Origin: Rhodoblastus sp963804045 | GTDB lineage: Bacteria > Pseudomonadota > Alphaproteobacteria > Rhizobiales > Beijerinckiaceae | Reading direction: 5' to 3' | Assembly: GCA_963804045.1 (NCBI GenBank) | Contig: CAWDOR010000004.1 | Coordinates: 186,001-250,000 of the forward strand | Length of the DNA stretch: 64,000 nucleotides | Shown: one piece after another, positions 54,688 through 63,113 of the stretch | How the letters are laid out: every line of letters starts with the position of its first letter | How positions within the stretch are numbered: position 1 is the stretch's first letter | The notes under the pieces: model-generated | Seen by the model: the letters and a program-made list of their open reading frames with translations, nothing else | What the model was told of the DNA's origin: nothing | Database searches by the model: none | Translations under genes and position numbers: made by a program

Positions 54688-55161
54688 ATGCTGAAAATCG
54701 CCTTCGCCTCCACCGACAAGCAGAAAGTCGACATGCATTTCGGCGGCGCCGAAAGCCTTGTCATTTACGATGTCTCTCCGGGACGCGCCGATCTGGTCGG
54801 CGTGATGGAATTCTACAAAGCCGAACAGGTTGGCGAGGCCGGTCGCGCCGGCGTCGCCGGAACCGTCGCCGACAAGGTCATTCCCAAACTCGATTTCGTC
54901 GAGGGCTGCGCCGCCGTCTATGCCGCTTCGATCGGCTCCAACTCTGTGCGCCGGCTGATGAAGGCGGGGATACAGCCGGTGGTGGTCGACGAAGGCCATG
55001 ACATTGTCGATCTGCTCAATGAGGTCAGCCTGGCGCTGGTCTATGGCGGCCTGCCCTGGGTGGACAAGGCCAAGAAGAAGTTCGAGGCGGCGGCGCCCGC
55101 GCCGGTCGCACAGGCGGCCGACAGCCGCAAGCTGATCGCTTCCGTCGAAGAATTGGAGTGA
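54688..55161 (+). CDS. vnfX: Cofactor carrier protein VnfX/NifX-type
   Basis: The 157-residue protein has the family start LKIAFASTDKQKVDMHFGGA with DMHFG intact, then SLVIYDVSPGRADLVGVMEF. NifX and VnfX bind NifB-co and cofactor precursors and pass them to EN. The gene starts 4 bases after vnfN. Confidence 0.9.
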   Translation: MLKIAFASTDKQKVDMHFGGAESLVIYDVSPGRADLVGVMEFYKAEQVGEAGRAGVAGTVADKVIPKLDFVEGCAAVYAASIGSNSVRRLMKAGIQPVVVDEGHDIVDLLNEVSLALVYGGLPWVDKAKKKFEAAAPAPVAQAADSRKLIASVEELE

Positions 55162-55164
55162 GCC

Positions 55165-56010
55165 ATGCGCCTCGCCTTCTCCAATCTCACTCTGCCCGCC
55201 TTCGATCACCTCGCCTATCTCGGGGATATGCGCGCCTTTGGCGTCGAGGGCATTGAGATCGCCCCCGACCACACCTGGAGCCGGCCCCATTTCGGCAAGG
55301 GTTTTCGCGCGCAGGAGATCGCCACTTACGGGCAGGCGGCGCGGCTGGCCGGGCTGGAGATTATCGGCTTGCATGCGCTGCTCGGCGGCCGCCCGGAATT
55401 CGGCATTTTCGAAGATGCGGACATCCGCCATCACACCATCGCCCATCTCGTCCATCTCTCGACGATCTGCCGCGATCTCGGCGGCAGGACGCTGATCCTC
55501 GACTCGCGCTGGGCGCGGCAGATGGAGCGCAAGGAGGCCTTCATCCAATGCCGCGCTTTCCTCGAAAGGCTGCTGCCAAAAATCGAGAATCACGGCACCA
55601 TTCTCTGCTTCGCGCCGCTGGCGCCCGACGAGGGCGATTTCTGCCGTCTCGCGCCGGAATTGTTGATGCTGGTCGACGCCATCGACCATCCGTCCTTCGG
55701 TCTCCACGTCGCCACCGCCGGTTTCGCCGCCAATGGCGAAACCGGTCACCGCAATTTCGCCGCCCGTCGCGGCAGGCTCGACCATGTCCATATCGACGAA
55801 CCGGGCCGCGTGGCCCTGGGCGTGTCGGGCAAAGTCGATCACGCCGATGTCCGCCGCCACCTGAGCGCCATTTCCTATCGCGGCTGGTGCTCGGTCGTGC
55901 AGACCCTGCCGACCGGCCTATCGCCGACCGAGCATGTGTTCCGCTCGGCGCGCGGCTTCAAGGCCGTCTATCGCCAGGATTTCCGCAACCGGAGGCCATT
56001 CCATGTCTGA
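55165..56010 (+). CDS. TIM-barrel sugar-phosphate isomerase/epimerase-like protein
   Basis: The 281-residue AP endonuclease 2/xylose isomerase-like protein begins MRLAFSNLTLPAFDHLAYLG, then IEIAPDHTWSRPHFG and GLEIIGLHALLGG. Metal-ligand type residues are visible later in DHVHIDEPG and HADVRRHLSA. It overlaps the NifU-like gene by 8 bases and follows vnfX by 4, so it is made with cofactor-assembly proteins. No role for this fold in nitrogenase is known to me; processing of a small organic ligand is one idea. Confidence 0.8.
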   Translation: MRLAFSNLTLPAFDHLAYLGDMRAFGVEGIEIAPDHTWSRPHFGKGFRAQEIATYGQAARLAGLEIIGLHALLGGRPEFGIFEDADIRHHTIAHLVHLSTICRDLGGRTLILDSRWARQMERKEAFIQCRAFLERLLPKIENHGTILCFAPLAPDEGDFCRLAPELLMLVDAIDHPSFGLHVATAGFAANGETGHRNFAARRGRLDHVHIDEPGRVALGVSGKVDHADVRRHLSAISYRGWCSVVQTLPTGLSPTEHVFRSARGFKAVYRQDFRNRRPFHV

Positions 56011-56239
56011 AGAGGAAGTTCTTGGGGTCATCGCCCGATGTATCGAGGAGGCGCGTCCGGCGATCCGCGCCGATGGCGGCGACATCGAATTGCTCGGCGT
56101 AAAAGGCCAGCGCGTCGAGGTCAAGCTCACCGGCAAATGCCTGACCTGCGCGCTCGCCGGCCAGACGCTTGGCGGGCTTCGCAAGAAGATCATGCAGCGC
56201 CTCGACCGGCCGCTGATGGTCGTGCCGATCATGGCGTGA
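56003..56239 (+). CDS. NifU C-terminal domain (Nfu-type) protein
   Basis: The 78-residue protein begins MSEEEVLGVIARCIEEARPA, then GGDIELLGVKGQRVEVKL, with the cluster-binding CXXC in TGKCLTCALAG. It would carry a [4Fe-4S] cluster. The CLTC site departs from the common CGSC. The start at 56003 overlaps the preceding gene. Confidence 0.88.
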   Translation: MSEEEVLGVIARCIEEARPAIRADGGDIELLGVKGQRVEVKLTGKCLTCALAGQTLGGLRKKIMQRLDRPLMVVPIMA

Positions 56240-56248
56240 GCTTTCGCC

Positions 56249-57526
56249 ATGAACGCCCTCGCCCGCATCCCCTCCCACATCACACCGGCTTTTTCCGCGC
56301 TCGGCGATATGGCCGGGATTCTCAACGGTTCGGTCGCTCTGGCGGATAAACTGCGCCGGGTTCTGGCGCTGCTGGCGGAACTCGGGCTGACCGAGGGCGG
56401 CGTCGCCGCGCTGGAGGACGGGTTCCTGCGCGGCCTCGCCGGCCGCAACGCCGAGGCGCCCCCGCAGCGCCTGACCCCGCGTCTGAAAGACTTTTTCAAG
56501 CGGGGCGAGGCCGGCCTGCTGCGCAAGGAGCAGCCGCCGACCATTGGCGCGCCGATCCGGCTTCGCGGCGAGTTCGTCGGCTTGCTGGCGACGCGCGTCG
56601 AGGGTCGCCCGGTCACGGATGACGACCTACGATTGTTGACCATCGCCGCCAATCTGCTCGGCCCCGCATGGGCCTTGGCGCGCGAAAGCTCCGCCAAATC
56701 CCCACCCCCGCCCGCTTCGAAAACAATCATCGGCGACAGCAAGCTTTTGCGCGCCGCGCTGGAAATGGCCCGCCGCATCGCGCCGACCAATCTGCCGGTG
56801 CTGCTGCGCGGCGAAAGCGGCACGGGCAAGGAGCTGTTCGCCCAATATATCCACGACCATTCGCGGCGGGCGAAAAGGCCTTTCATCAAGGTCAATTGCG
56901 CGGCTTTGCCGGAATCCCTGCTCGAAAGCGAATTGTTCGGCCATGAGCGCGGCGCCTTTTCCGGCGCGGAAAGCGAGCGCAAGGGACGGTTCGAACTGGC
57001 GAGCGGCGGCACGCTGCTGCTCGACGAAATCGGCGATATTTCACCCTCCTTCCAGGCCAAGCTGTTGCGCGTGCTGCAAGAGGGCGAATTCGAGCGCGTC
57101 GGCGGCGAAGAGACCCAGAAGGTCGATGTGCGCGTCATCGCCGCCACCCACCGCGATCTCGAACAGGCGGTGCGCGCGGAAAACTTCCGCGCCGATCTCT
57201 ATCATCGCCTCGCCTCGGCGCCGATCTTCCTGCCGGCGCTGCGCGAGCGACGCGACGACATTCCCCAACTCGCCGCCCATATTCTTGCGCGTTTCAACGC
57301 GGAAAACGGTCGTGTCCAGACTTTAAATCCGCGCGTCGAAAACCTGCTCGGCAAATGCGCCTTTCCCGGAAATATCCGCGAAATGGAAAATTGCCTGCGC
57401 GGCGCCGCCGCCATGGCGCGCGGCGAGGAAATCCGCGAGAGCGATTTCGCCTGCCGCCAGGGTCGCTGCTTTTCCGCCCGCCTGCGCCACGCGCAAAAAC
57501 TCCACGCCGAAACAATTGCAAGCTGA
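56249..57526 (+). CDS. Sigma54 activator-type AAA+ protein without an obvious DNA-binding domain
   Basis: The product has 425 residues. The first 170 have GAF-like content (LGLTEGGVAALEDGFL; RPVTDDDLRLLTIAANLLGP). The AAA+ core shows Walker A LLRGESGTGKELFA, Walker B GGTLLLDEIGDIS and the sigma54-contact loop GHERGAFSGAESERK (GAFSGA in place of GAFTGA). After the AAA+ part, only about 40 residues remain (REMENCLRGAAAMARGEE...RHAQKLHAETIAS), and no Fis-type HTH is seen. It lies within the vnfE operon, 10 bases after the NifU-like gene. It may act from solution, as a partner of VnfA, or be inactive in DNA binding. Confidence 0.85.
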   Translation: MNALARIPSHITPAFSALGDMAGILNGSVALADKLRRVLALLAELGLTEGGVAALEDGFLRGLAGRNAEAPPQRLTPRLKDFFKRGEAGLLRKEQPPTIGAPIRLRGEFVGLLATRVEGRPVTDDDLRLLTIAANLLGPAWALARESSAKSPPPPASKTIIGDSKLLRAALEMARRIAPTNLPVLLRGESGTGKELFAQYIHDHSRRAKRPFIKVNCAALPESLLESELFGHERGAFSGAESERKGRFELASGGTLLLDEIGDISPSFQAKLLRVLQEGEFERVGGEETQKVDVRVIAATHRDLEQAVRAENFRADLYHRLASAPIFLPALRERRDDIPQLAAHILARFNAENGRVQTLNPRVENLLGKCAFPGNIREMENCLRGAAAMARGEEIRESDFACRQGRCFSARLRHAQKLHAETIAS

Positions 57527-57538
57527 GGAGAGCCGCCG

Positions 57539-59005
57539 ATGATTTCACTGGAAGCCCTGATCGACACCGCCCAGACCAAGCAAGCCAAGGCGATCGCGCC
57601 CGCTTCCGGCGGTTGTTCCTCGTCAAGCTGCGGCTCGTCCGAAGGGCCGGACGGGCTTGCCCCGGAAATCTGGGAAAAGGTCAAGGACCATCCCTGCTAT
57701 TCGGAGGAGGCGCATCATTATTTCGCCCGCATGCATGTCGCGGTGGCGCCGGCCTGCAACATCCAGTGCAATTACTGCAACCGCAAATATGACTGCGCCA
57801 ATGAAAGCCGCCCCGGCGTGGTCTCGGAACGGCTGACGCCGGAACAGGGCGCGAAAAAGGTTTTGGCGGTCGCGGCCAGCGTGCCCCAGCTTTCGGTGCT
57901 GGGCATAGCCGGTCCCGGCGACGCGCTCTACGACTGGCGCAAGACCAAGGCGACCTTCGACGCGGTGGTCAAAGACCTGCCGGACATCAAGCTGTGCATT
58001 TCCACCAATGGCCTGGCCCTGCCCGATCATGTCGACGAGATCGTCAACATGAACATCGATCACGTCACCATCACCATCAACATGATCGACCCGGAAATCG
58101 GCGCGAAAATCTATCCGTGGATTTTCTATAGGCACAAGCGCTACACCGGCCTGGAGGCCGCGCAAATCCTGCATGAGCGGCAGATGCTCGGGCTCGACAT
58201 GCTCACCGCGAGGGGCGTGCTGGTCAAGGTCAATTCGGTGCTGATCCCCGGGATCAACGACGAACACATGATCGAGGTCAACCGCGAGGTCAAAAAGCGC
58301 GGCGCCTTCCTGCATAATGTCATGCCGCTGATTTCAGACCCGGCCCACGGTACACATTTCGGTCTCACCGGCCAGCGCGGCCCCAATGCCCAGGAGCTGA
58401 AAAAGGTCCAGGACGATTGCGAGGGCGGCGCCAAGATGATGCGCCATTGCCGCCAGTGCCGCGCCGACGCCGTGGGACTGCTGGGCGAGGATCGCGGCCA
58501 GGAATTCACCCTCGACAAGCTGCCTGACCAGATCGAGATCGATTTCACCCAGCGCGACGCGTATCGGGCGCAGATCGAACAAAAACGGGAATTGCTGGCC
58601 ATCGCCAAGGCCGGCGCCAAGCCGGCGCCCGAAGCCGCTCCGGGAAAAGTTCTGACCGTGGCGGTGGCCACCAAGGGCGACAATCTGATCAACCAGCATT
58701 TCGGCCACGCCAAGGAATTCCTGATCTATCGCGCCGACGCTTCGAGCGTGAAATTTCTGGGCGCGCGCAAGATCGACGACCATTATTGCCAGGGCGGCCT
58801 CGGCGAAGACTCGTCGCTCGCCGGCATTATCGACATGCTCGGCGACGTCGACGTGCTGCTTTGCGCCAAGATCGGCGGCTGCCCCAAGGGCGAGCTGAAA
58901 CAGGCGGGCATCGAGCCTTCCGACGACTATGCCTATGAATTTATCGAACCTTCCATCGCCGCGCTTTACGCCAGGCGCCGGGAAGGCGCGACCGCCGACG
59001 CTTGA
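57539..59005 (+). CDS. nifB: Nitrogenase cofactor biosynthesis protein NifB (radical SAM + NifX-like domain)
   Basis: The 488-residue product contains the radical SAM motif APACNIQCNYCNRKYDC near residue 74, with the SAM-binding region GIAGPGDALYDW, then KLCISTNGLALPDHVDEI. The C-terminal NifX-like domain begins at about residue 360 (VLTVAVATKGDNLINQHFGH). NifB makes NifB-co, the [8Fe-9S-C] core of every nitrogenase cofactor, and sits in the cytosol. Cys-rich GGCSSSSCGSS is at residue 24. It starts 12 bases after the activator gene and so is part of the vnf operon. Confidence 0.97.
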   Translation: MISLEALIDTAQTKQAKAIAPASGGCSSSSCGSSEGPDGLAPEIWEKVKDHPCYSEEAHHYFARMHVAVAPACNIQCNYCNRKYDCANESRPGVVSERLTPEQGAKKVLAVAASVPQLSVLGIAGPGDALYDWRKTKATFDAVVKDLPDIKLCISTNGLALPDHVDEIVNMNIDHVTITINMIDPEIGAKIYPWIFYRHKRYTGLEAAQILHERQMLGLDMLTARGVLVKVNSVLIPGINDEHMIEVNREVKKRGAFLHNVMPLISDPAHGTHFGLTGQRGPNAQELKKVQDDCEGGAKMMRHCRQCRADAVGLLGEDRGQEFTLDKLPDQIEIDFTQRDAYRAQIEQKRELLAIAKAGAKPAPEAAPGKVLTVAVATKGDNLINQHFGHAKEFLIYRADASSVKFLGARKIDDHYCQGGLGEDSSLAGIIDMLGDVDVLLCAKIGGCPKGELKQAGIEPSDDYAYEFIEPSIAALYARRREGATADA

Positions 59006-59025
59006 TCCCAAGAAAGGAAGAACTC

Positions 59026-59214
59026 ATGGCCTATAAAATCATCGCCTCGCAATGCTCCGCCTGCGGCGCCTGCGAATTCGAATGCCCCAATGCCGCGATC
59101 CGCATGAAGGGCGACACATTCATCGTCGACGCCGCCAAATGCACGGAATGCGACGGCGACACGCCGCGCTGCGTCGATGTCTGCCCGGTCGAAAACACCT
59201 GCGTCAAAGCCTGA
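59026..59214 (+). CDS. fdxN: 2[4Fe-4S] ferredoxin, FdxN type
   Basis: The 62-residue protein begins MAYKIIASQCSACGACEFEC and has a second cluster CTECDGDTPRCVDVCP, with the eight extra residues between the second and third Cys that are typical of nif ferredoxins. These supply electrons to NifB or to the reductase. The start at 59026 follows AAAGGAAG. It lies 20 bases after nifB. Confidence 0.92.
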   Translation: MAYKIIASQCSACGACEFECPNAAIRMKGDTFIVDAAKCTECDGDTPRCVDVCPVENTCVKA

Positions 59215-59239
59215 TCCCCAAGCCCGAAAGGATTTTTTC

Positions 59240-59593
59240 ATGCTGATCCTGACCCGTCCGGCCGTCGCGGCCATCCAGAAATCCATGGTCGCCAATGACA
59301 AGCTCGGCCAGGGCGTGCGCATCATGGCCGAGTTAGGAGGCTGCTCCGGCCCGAAATACGCCATGCGTTTCGAACCCGAACCCGCCGCCAACGATTCCAT
59401 CATCGAAATTCGCGACGTGCGCGTGTTCATGGACGAGGCCTCGGCGACCATTCTGACCGGCGCCACCGTGGATTATTCCGAAGACCCGGAAAATTTCGGC
59501 TTCAATTTCGAGCTGGCGCTGCCGACCGAGGAACAGGCCTCCTCCTGCTCGTCCAAGCCGGCCGGTTCCTGCGGCTGCGGCAAGCCGTCCTGA
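59240..59593 (+). CDS. IscA/HesB-type Fe-S carrier, nitrogenase linked
   Basis: The 117-residue A-type carrier begins MLILTRPAVAAIQKSMVAND and has the first ligand Cys in AELGGCSGPKYAM. The Cys pair of the family is found in the extra Cys-rich tail (SSCSSKPAGSCGCGKPS). It is last in the vnfE operon, 25 bases after fdxN, with AAAGGA upstream. It delivers iron or clusters during nitrogenase assembly. Confidence 0.88.
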   Translation: MLILTRPAVAAIQKSMVANDKLGQGVRIMAELGGCSGPKYAMRFEPEPAANDSIIEIRDVRVFMDEASATILTGATVDYSEDPENFGFNFELALPTEEQASSCSSKPAGSCGCGKPS

Positions 59594-60329
59594 GTCCGGC
59601 GAACGCTCGACGCCGGGCGGCGACCTCTCGCCGCCATGCTTCCAGCGCTTGCGCTTCGGGCGCAATTTCCTCGGCGAGATCGCCGGGCTCAGAGGCGCGC
59701 GCCCCGATTCAAAGGATCCGATCGAAGGCGGCGAGGAACTCGTCGCATGGTGGCGCGCGCATGACCAGACTCCGCTAAAAAGCTTCCGAAAATTCCAGCT
59801 GTGACTGGTCCAATTTTCGGGGGCAACGTCCGACGGAACCAACGCGATGGGCGCTGGAGGAGATTGCCAGGCTTCTGAGCCTGACTCTCATATGTGGCGC
59901 CACGGGTTTTCCAACCCCGCGCTTCTGACGGCCGAAGGGATTGCTCGACGGCTGGTTATCGACTTTTGGATGCTGCTGGGCGTCGAGACAAGGCCCAATC
60001 TTTCCCGCCGAAAGAGCCGCGGCAACACCCAATAGCTTCAACATGATAATACTATCGAAGCCGCCTCTCGATTTTTTGCGCGCGGCCTGCATCGATGTCG
60101 TCAATTGACGTCCGGCGAACGAACTGAACTCAAACGATAATTATCGACAACGAACAGATTGCGAATTTCGCAAATCCGATAGACTCGCCGTCCAAATTTG
60201 AACATTTTGCTGCCTCAATCGAATTAACGCGATGTTAAGCAGTTTTCCTGGGCGGTCCTAAAGACTCAACTGGAACCTGCTTCAGCCGACCGTGGATTCA
60301 CGCACCCACTTTCGCAAGGCGTCTCCTTC
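59594..60329. other. Gene-poor stretch after the vnf operon
   Basis: There are about 736 bases with no gene I can support. A hairpin (GGCGGCGA-CCTC-TCGCCGCC, 59616-59635) follows iscA by 22 bases and may end the operon, but lacks a U-run. An open frame without a start codon runs from about 59597 to 59804, holding phrases like LVAWWRAHDQTPLKSF; it may be a gene remnant. The segment at 60060-60240 is AT-richer and may hold promoters. Confidence 0.4.
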
Positions 60330-60545
60330 ATGCAGCTCGCATTTACCTGTCTGGCGATCGTCGCGGTCTGGGTGCAAGCCTATCGAGTCCTCCAAGCGAA
60401 CAACGATCCTTCGATTTGGCGACAGTCGATGACTTTGGTCTTCGCACCCATGTTGCTGTTGGCCATTTCGATCGCGGCTTTGATCGCCTGCCTGCACGAT
60501 GAGGATGAAGCCTTCCGGTCTCGATATCGAGCCGAGGCGAAATAA
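60330..60545 (+). CDS. Small two-helix membrane protein
   Basis: The 71-residue product has two hydrophobic helices (LAFTCLAIVAVWVQAYRVLQ and VFAPMLLLAISIAALIACLH) and a charged C-terminal tail. AAGG precedes the start by about 10 bases. No family was recognised; it stands alone. Confidence 0.5.
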   Translation: MQLAFTCLAIVAVWVQAYRVLQANNDPSIWRQSMTLVFAPMLLLAISIAALIACLHDEDEAFRSRYRAEAK

Positions 60546-60644
60546 CAGGCGCACGACCGGCGAGGCGCCCCGCATGGCGGTCGCGATCTGAGCGACGAGC
60601 GAAAATCGCGATCGCCGGAGACCCGCCCGACCGATGAAATCGCG

Positions 60645-60932
60645 CTAAAATTCTTTCTTCATCGCAATTTTTGCAAGAATAAATTCGAGTTGCGAACGGT
60701 CCACGCAGGCGGATATACGAAGCGGCTCGACGAATTTCACCTCATAGCACAAGGCCTGCGCGAACACATGGGTGACGACGCCAATGGCGCCCATGGGTAT
60801 GTCCTTGCCGTTCTCCATAAAAGGCGCGGCGGCGGCGACGAGGTCGCCTTTCGCCAGAATTATCCGTTCCATCCCGCGCGGCGGCGTCTTGCGTCGGTGT
60901 CGGACGACCAATAGCTTCCGCTGCTTGAACAT
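60645..60932 (-). CDS. NifZ/DUF4926-like small protein
   Basis: The product is about 95 residues. After a basic N-terminal region (MFKQRKLLVVRHRRKT), the segment ILAKGDLVAAAAPFMENGKD, then GAIGVVTHVFAQALCYEVKF and CVDRSQLEFI has the GD...GA.G.V...YEV.F...LE pattern of small SH3-like NifZ and DUF4926 proteins. It is 73 bases downstream of the IHF-like gene. Linkage to the vnf cluster favours a nitrogenase role, but DUF4926 is possible. Starts at 60932 or 60872 cannot be separated. Confidence 0.45.
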   Translation of the reverse strand: MFKQRKLLVVRHRRKTPPRGMERIILAKGDLVAAAAPFMENGKDIPMGAIGVVTHVFAQALCYEVKFVEPLRISACVDRSQLEFILAKIAMKKEF

Positions 60933-61005
60933 CGAATGGATTTTCTCAAGGTTGCTGGTTTCGCCGGTCGTCCAGGCCTTGGGACATCCGGTCGGCCGCC
61001 CATCG

Positions 61006-61395
61006 TCACTCGGCGGCGTCTTTTCGATTGATACGCTGAGTGAATGTCCGGGAAGGTTTGAAGCGGACAACGCGGCGCGCGGAAACCATGGCGGGCGCGC
61101 CATTGCGCGGGTCGCGCGCCGGGCGCGCGGGTTTCGTCCGCACGACGAATTGCCCAACTCTGCGGATGCTCAGATTTTCGCCCTGCGCCAGAATTTCCGC
61201 GATCTGGTCGAAAAACTCGTCGACAATGGCCAGAGCCTCGGCGCGTGACAGCGAGGGCACCGCACGAAAAACCGCATTGCGGATATCGACGCGAATGACG
61301 GCTTTTCTCGTGACGCTTCGTGTTTTTCTCCCGGGAATTGGGCGGGGAGCCTCCTGAGCCTGTATAATTTCCGGTGGCGTTCGATTGCTGGTCAT
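61006..61395 (-). CDS. Integration host factor alpha-like DNA-bending protein
   Basis: The 129-residue protein begins MTSNRTPPEIIQAQEAPRPI and has the HU/IHF fold: LSRAEALAIVDEFFDQIAEI, RRVGQFVVRTKPARPARDPR and VSARRVVRFKPSRTFTQRIN. It has a 30-residue N-terminal tail that is not usual for IhfA, so it is a divergent paralogue. IHF bends DNA between enhancer and promoter at sigma54 genes, and this copy near a sigma54-driven cluster may serve it. The main ihfA/ihfB genes are likely elsewhere. Confidence 0.85.
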   Translation of the reverse strand: MTSNRTPPEIIQAQEAPRPIPGRKTRSVTRKAVIRVDIRNAVFRAVPSLSRAEALAIVDEFFDQIAEILAQGENLSIRRVGQFVVRTKPARPARDPRNGAPAMVSARRVVRFKPSRTFTQRINRKDAAE

Positions 61396-61781
61396 TCCCG
61401 CGCAACTCCACTTCATTTGCTCAATAAAACCGCCGCGAACCCTATGACCGGAGCGCTGACGAACCTTCAGTCGCCGCGGCCGCATTTTCCGTCCCCTTGA
61501 AAAATCCAACGGAATCCCCGGCAGATGTCTCTTCCCGGACCAAACGCTTTTTCTTCATAAATTTCATATCTGTATACAATGGCTATGGTGTTTTTGATTG
61601 TCCGTTTGCGCCAAGCGTTTACCCATTTGCGCCAAAACTCATCCAAAGCGAGCTTGGCTCCAAGAGCAACGTGGATTGGGATGGCCATCGCCTTATGTAA
61701 TCGTCAAATCCCTTGACCTTGCCGCTGCGGCGACGCAAATCGATCGGGCAGTTATCGGTCGCAATCTGGACTTGACCCCGC
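61396..61781. other. Intergenic region between the IHF-like and AraC genes
   Basis: These 386 bases hold no gene. The stretch 61550-61660 is AT-rich (ATTTCATATCTGTATACAAT) and may hold the divergent promoters; the CTGTATACAA part is near-palindromic. Nothing else was seen. Confidence 0.4.
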
Positions 61782-62858
61782 ATGACCAACGACAACAAGA
61801 ACAACGGCAACGGTTTTACGCCAAAGCTTCCAGCGTTCGAAAATGCAAGGGTCGCTTGGCGCTATGTGGCGGGCATGCTCCAGGCCGCCGCCGAAATCGG
61901 TGTTGAGCCCGAGTTCACCCGAGCGGTTTTCGGTTTTTCCGCTGACCCGACGCCCGCGCCCGAGTCCGTCCCTGTCGCCGCCTATCTGACCTTTCTCGAA
62001 CGCGCGGCGTCTCAAACGGGCGACCCACTCATCGGGTTGCGCCTCGGCTTGCGCTCGCGCGTCGCGGATCAGGCCGCGTTTCCTTTGCTGCTGATGGCCG
62101 CCAGCGACGTGCGCGGCCTTGTTGAACAGGTCTGCCGGTTCGAGTCCTTGACGCATGATCTATGGCGAACCCAGGTGCTCGTCGAAAACGGAATCGGTAA
62201 ACTGCGGATCGTCTCGCCTTGGTTCGATCGGCCCGGCGGCCGACAACTGGTCTATAGCGCGGCGGCGGGCGCGCGGGCGCAGTCGCGCTGGCTGGTCGGC
62301 ATCGACCTGCCGGCGCTCGAATTTGCTTGCGCCTATGGCGATTGCGACAGCCCGCCAGGAGAATTCGAACGGGTTCTGGGCGCTCCGACCCGGTTCGGGG
62401 CGCGACATAACGAGATCTGTTTCCCCGCGGCTTTGCTCGATCTGCCGCTGCCGACCGCCGACGCCGCCGCTTTCCCGATTTTGCAACAGATCGCCCAAAC
62501 TCAATTGCGACACGTCTCCGAGGTTCGACGCTCCCCGACAATCGCCGAATTGCGCGAGCATCTGCGTCGCCAACTGCCGCGCGGAGAGACCAGTTTGGCG
62601 GAATGCGCCGCGTCGCTGCGGGTCTCCGAGCGCACCTTGCAACGCAAACTTGCCGCGGAAAAGGTTTCATTCAGCGATTTGCTGGCCGAGACGCGTCGCG
62701 AGCTCGCCTCGCAATATATGGAAAATCTTGCGCTTACTTCAACGGAAGTGGCTTATCTGCTTGGCTTCAATCAGCAGAGTTCGTTCAATCGCGCTTTCCG
62801 TCACTGGTTCGGAATGTCGCCGACCGAATTCCGTTCTCATCGACAACAGATGGACTAA
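61782..62858 (+). CDS. AraC-family transcriptional regulator (OruR/ArgR-like layout)
   Basis: The product has 358 residues with an N-terminal arabinose-binding-like regulatory domain of about 220 residues (GDPLIGLRLGLRSRVADQAA). The C-terminal double HTH (TSLAECAASLRVSERTLQRK; STEVAYLLGFNQQSSFNRAF; RHWFGMSPTEFR) covers residues 260-355. It has the OruR type layout. The target is unknown; another AraC gene follows. Confidence 0.9.
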   Translation: MTNDNKNNGNGFTPKLPAFENARVAWRYVAGMLQAAAEIGVEPEFTRAVFGFSADPTPAPESVPVAAYLTFLERAASQTGDPLIGLRLGLRSRVADQAAFPLLLMAASDVRGLVEQVCRFESLTHDLWRTQVLVENGIGKLRIVSPWFDRPGGRQLVYSAAAGARAQSRWLVGIDLPALEFACAYGDCDSPPGEFERVLGAPTRFGARHNEICFPAALLDLPLPTADAAAFPILQQIAQTQLRHVSEVRRSPTIAELREHLRRQLPRGETSLAECAASLRVSERTLQRKLAAEKVSFSDLLAETRRELASQYMENLALTSTEVAYLLGFNQQSSFNRAFRHWFGMSPTEFRSHRQQMD

Positions 62859-63113
62859 TTTCCTCGCCTCGTTGACGGTTCCCTGGCCTCCAGCCGTCGA
62901 AAAGCGGGTTGACCGACGCCGGCGCGCAATTCCACCGCTCGGCGTCATTTTTCGATGCGATGCGAAAAGCTCGCTTCTTGGCGGGGAACCACCATAAATT
63001 CCGCATCTTACCGCCGTTCCGAGTAATTTTTTCCTTTTAATACAATGCGCTTGGCGTAATTGGACAAATTTTCTGGCGGATTCCGACAATCCCACACCGA
63101 GACAAGAGCTGTA

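Noticed and set aside
53239..55860. Long minus-strand open frame opposite vnfN-vnfX-TIM
   Set aside because: No recognisable domains; the plus strand has three well-supported genes with tight overlaps.
59594..59804. Frame without start codon containing LVAWWRAHDQTPLKSF
   Set aside because: No start codon or ribosome site and no family recognised; kept only as a possible remnant in the intergenic note.
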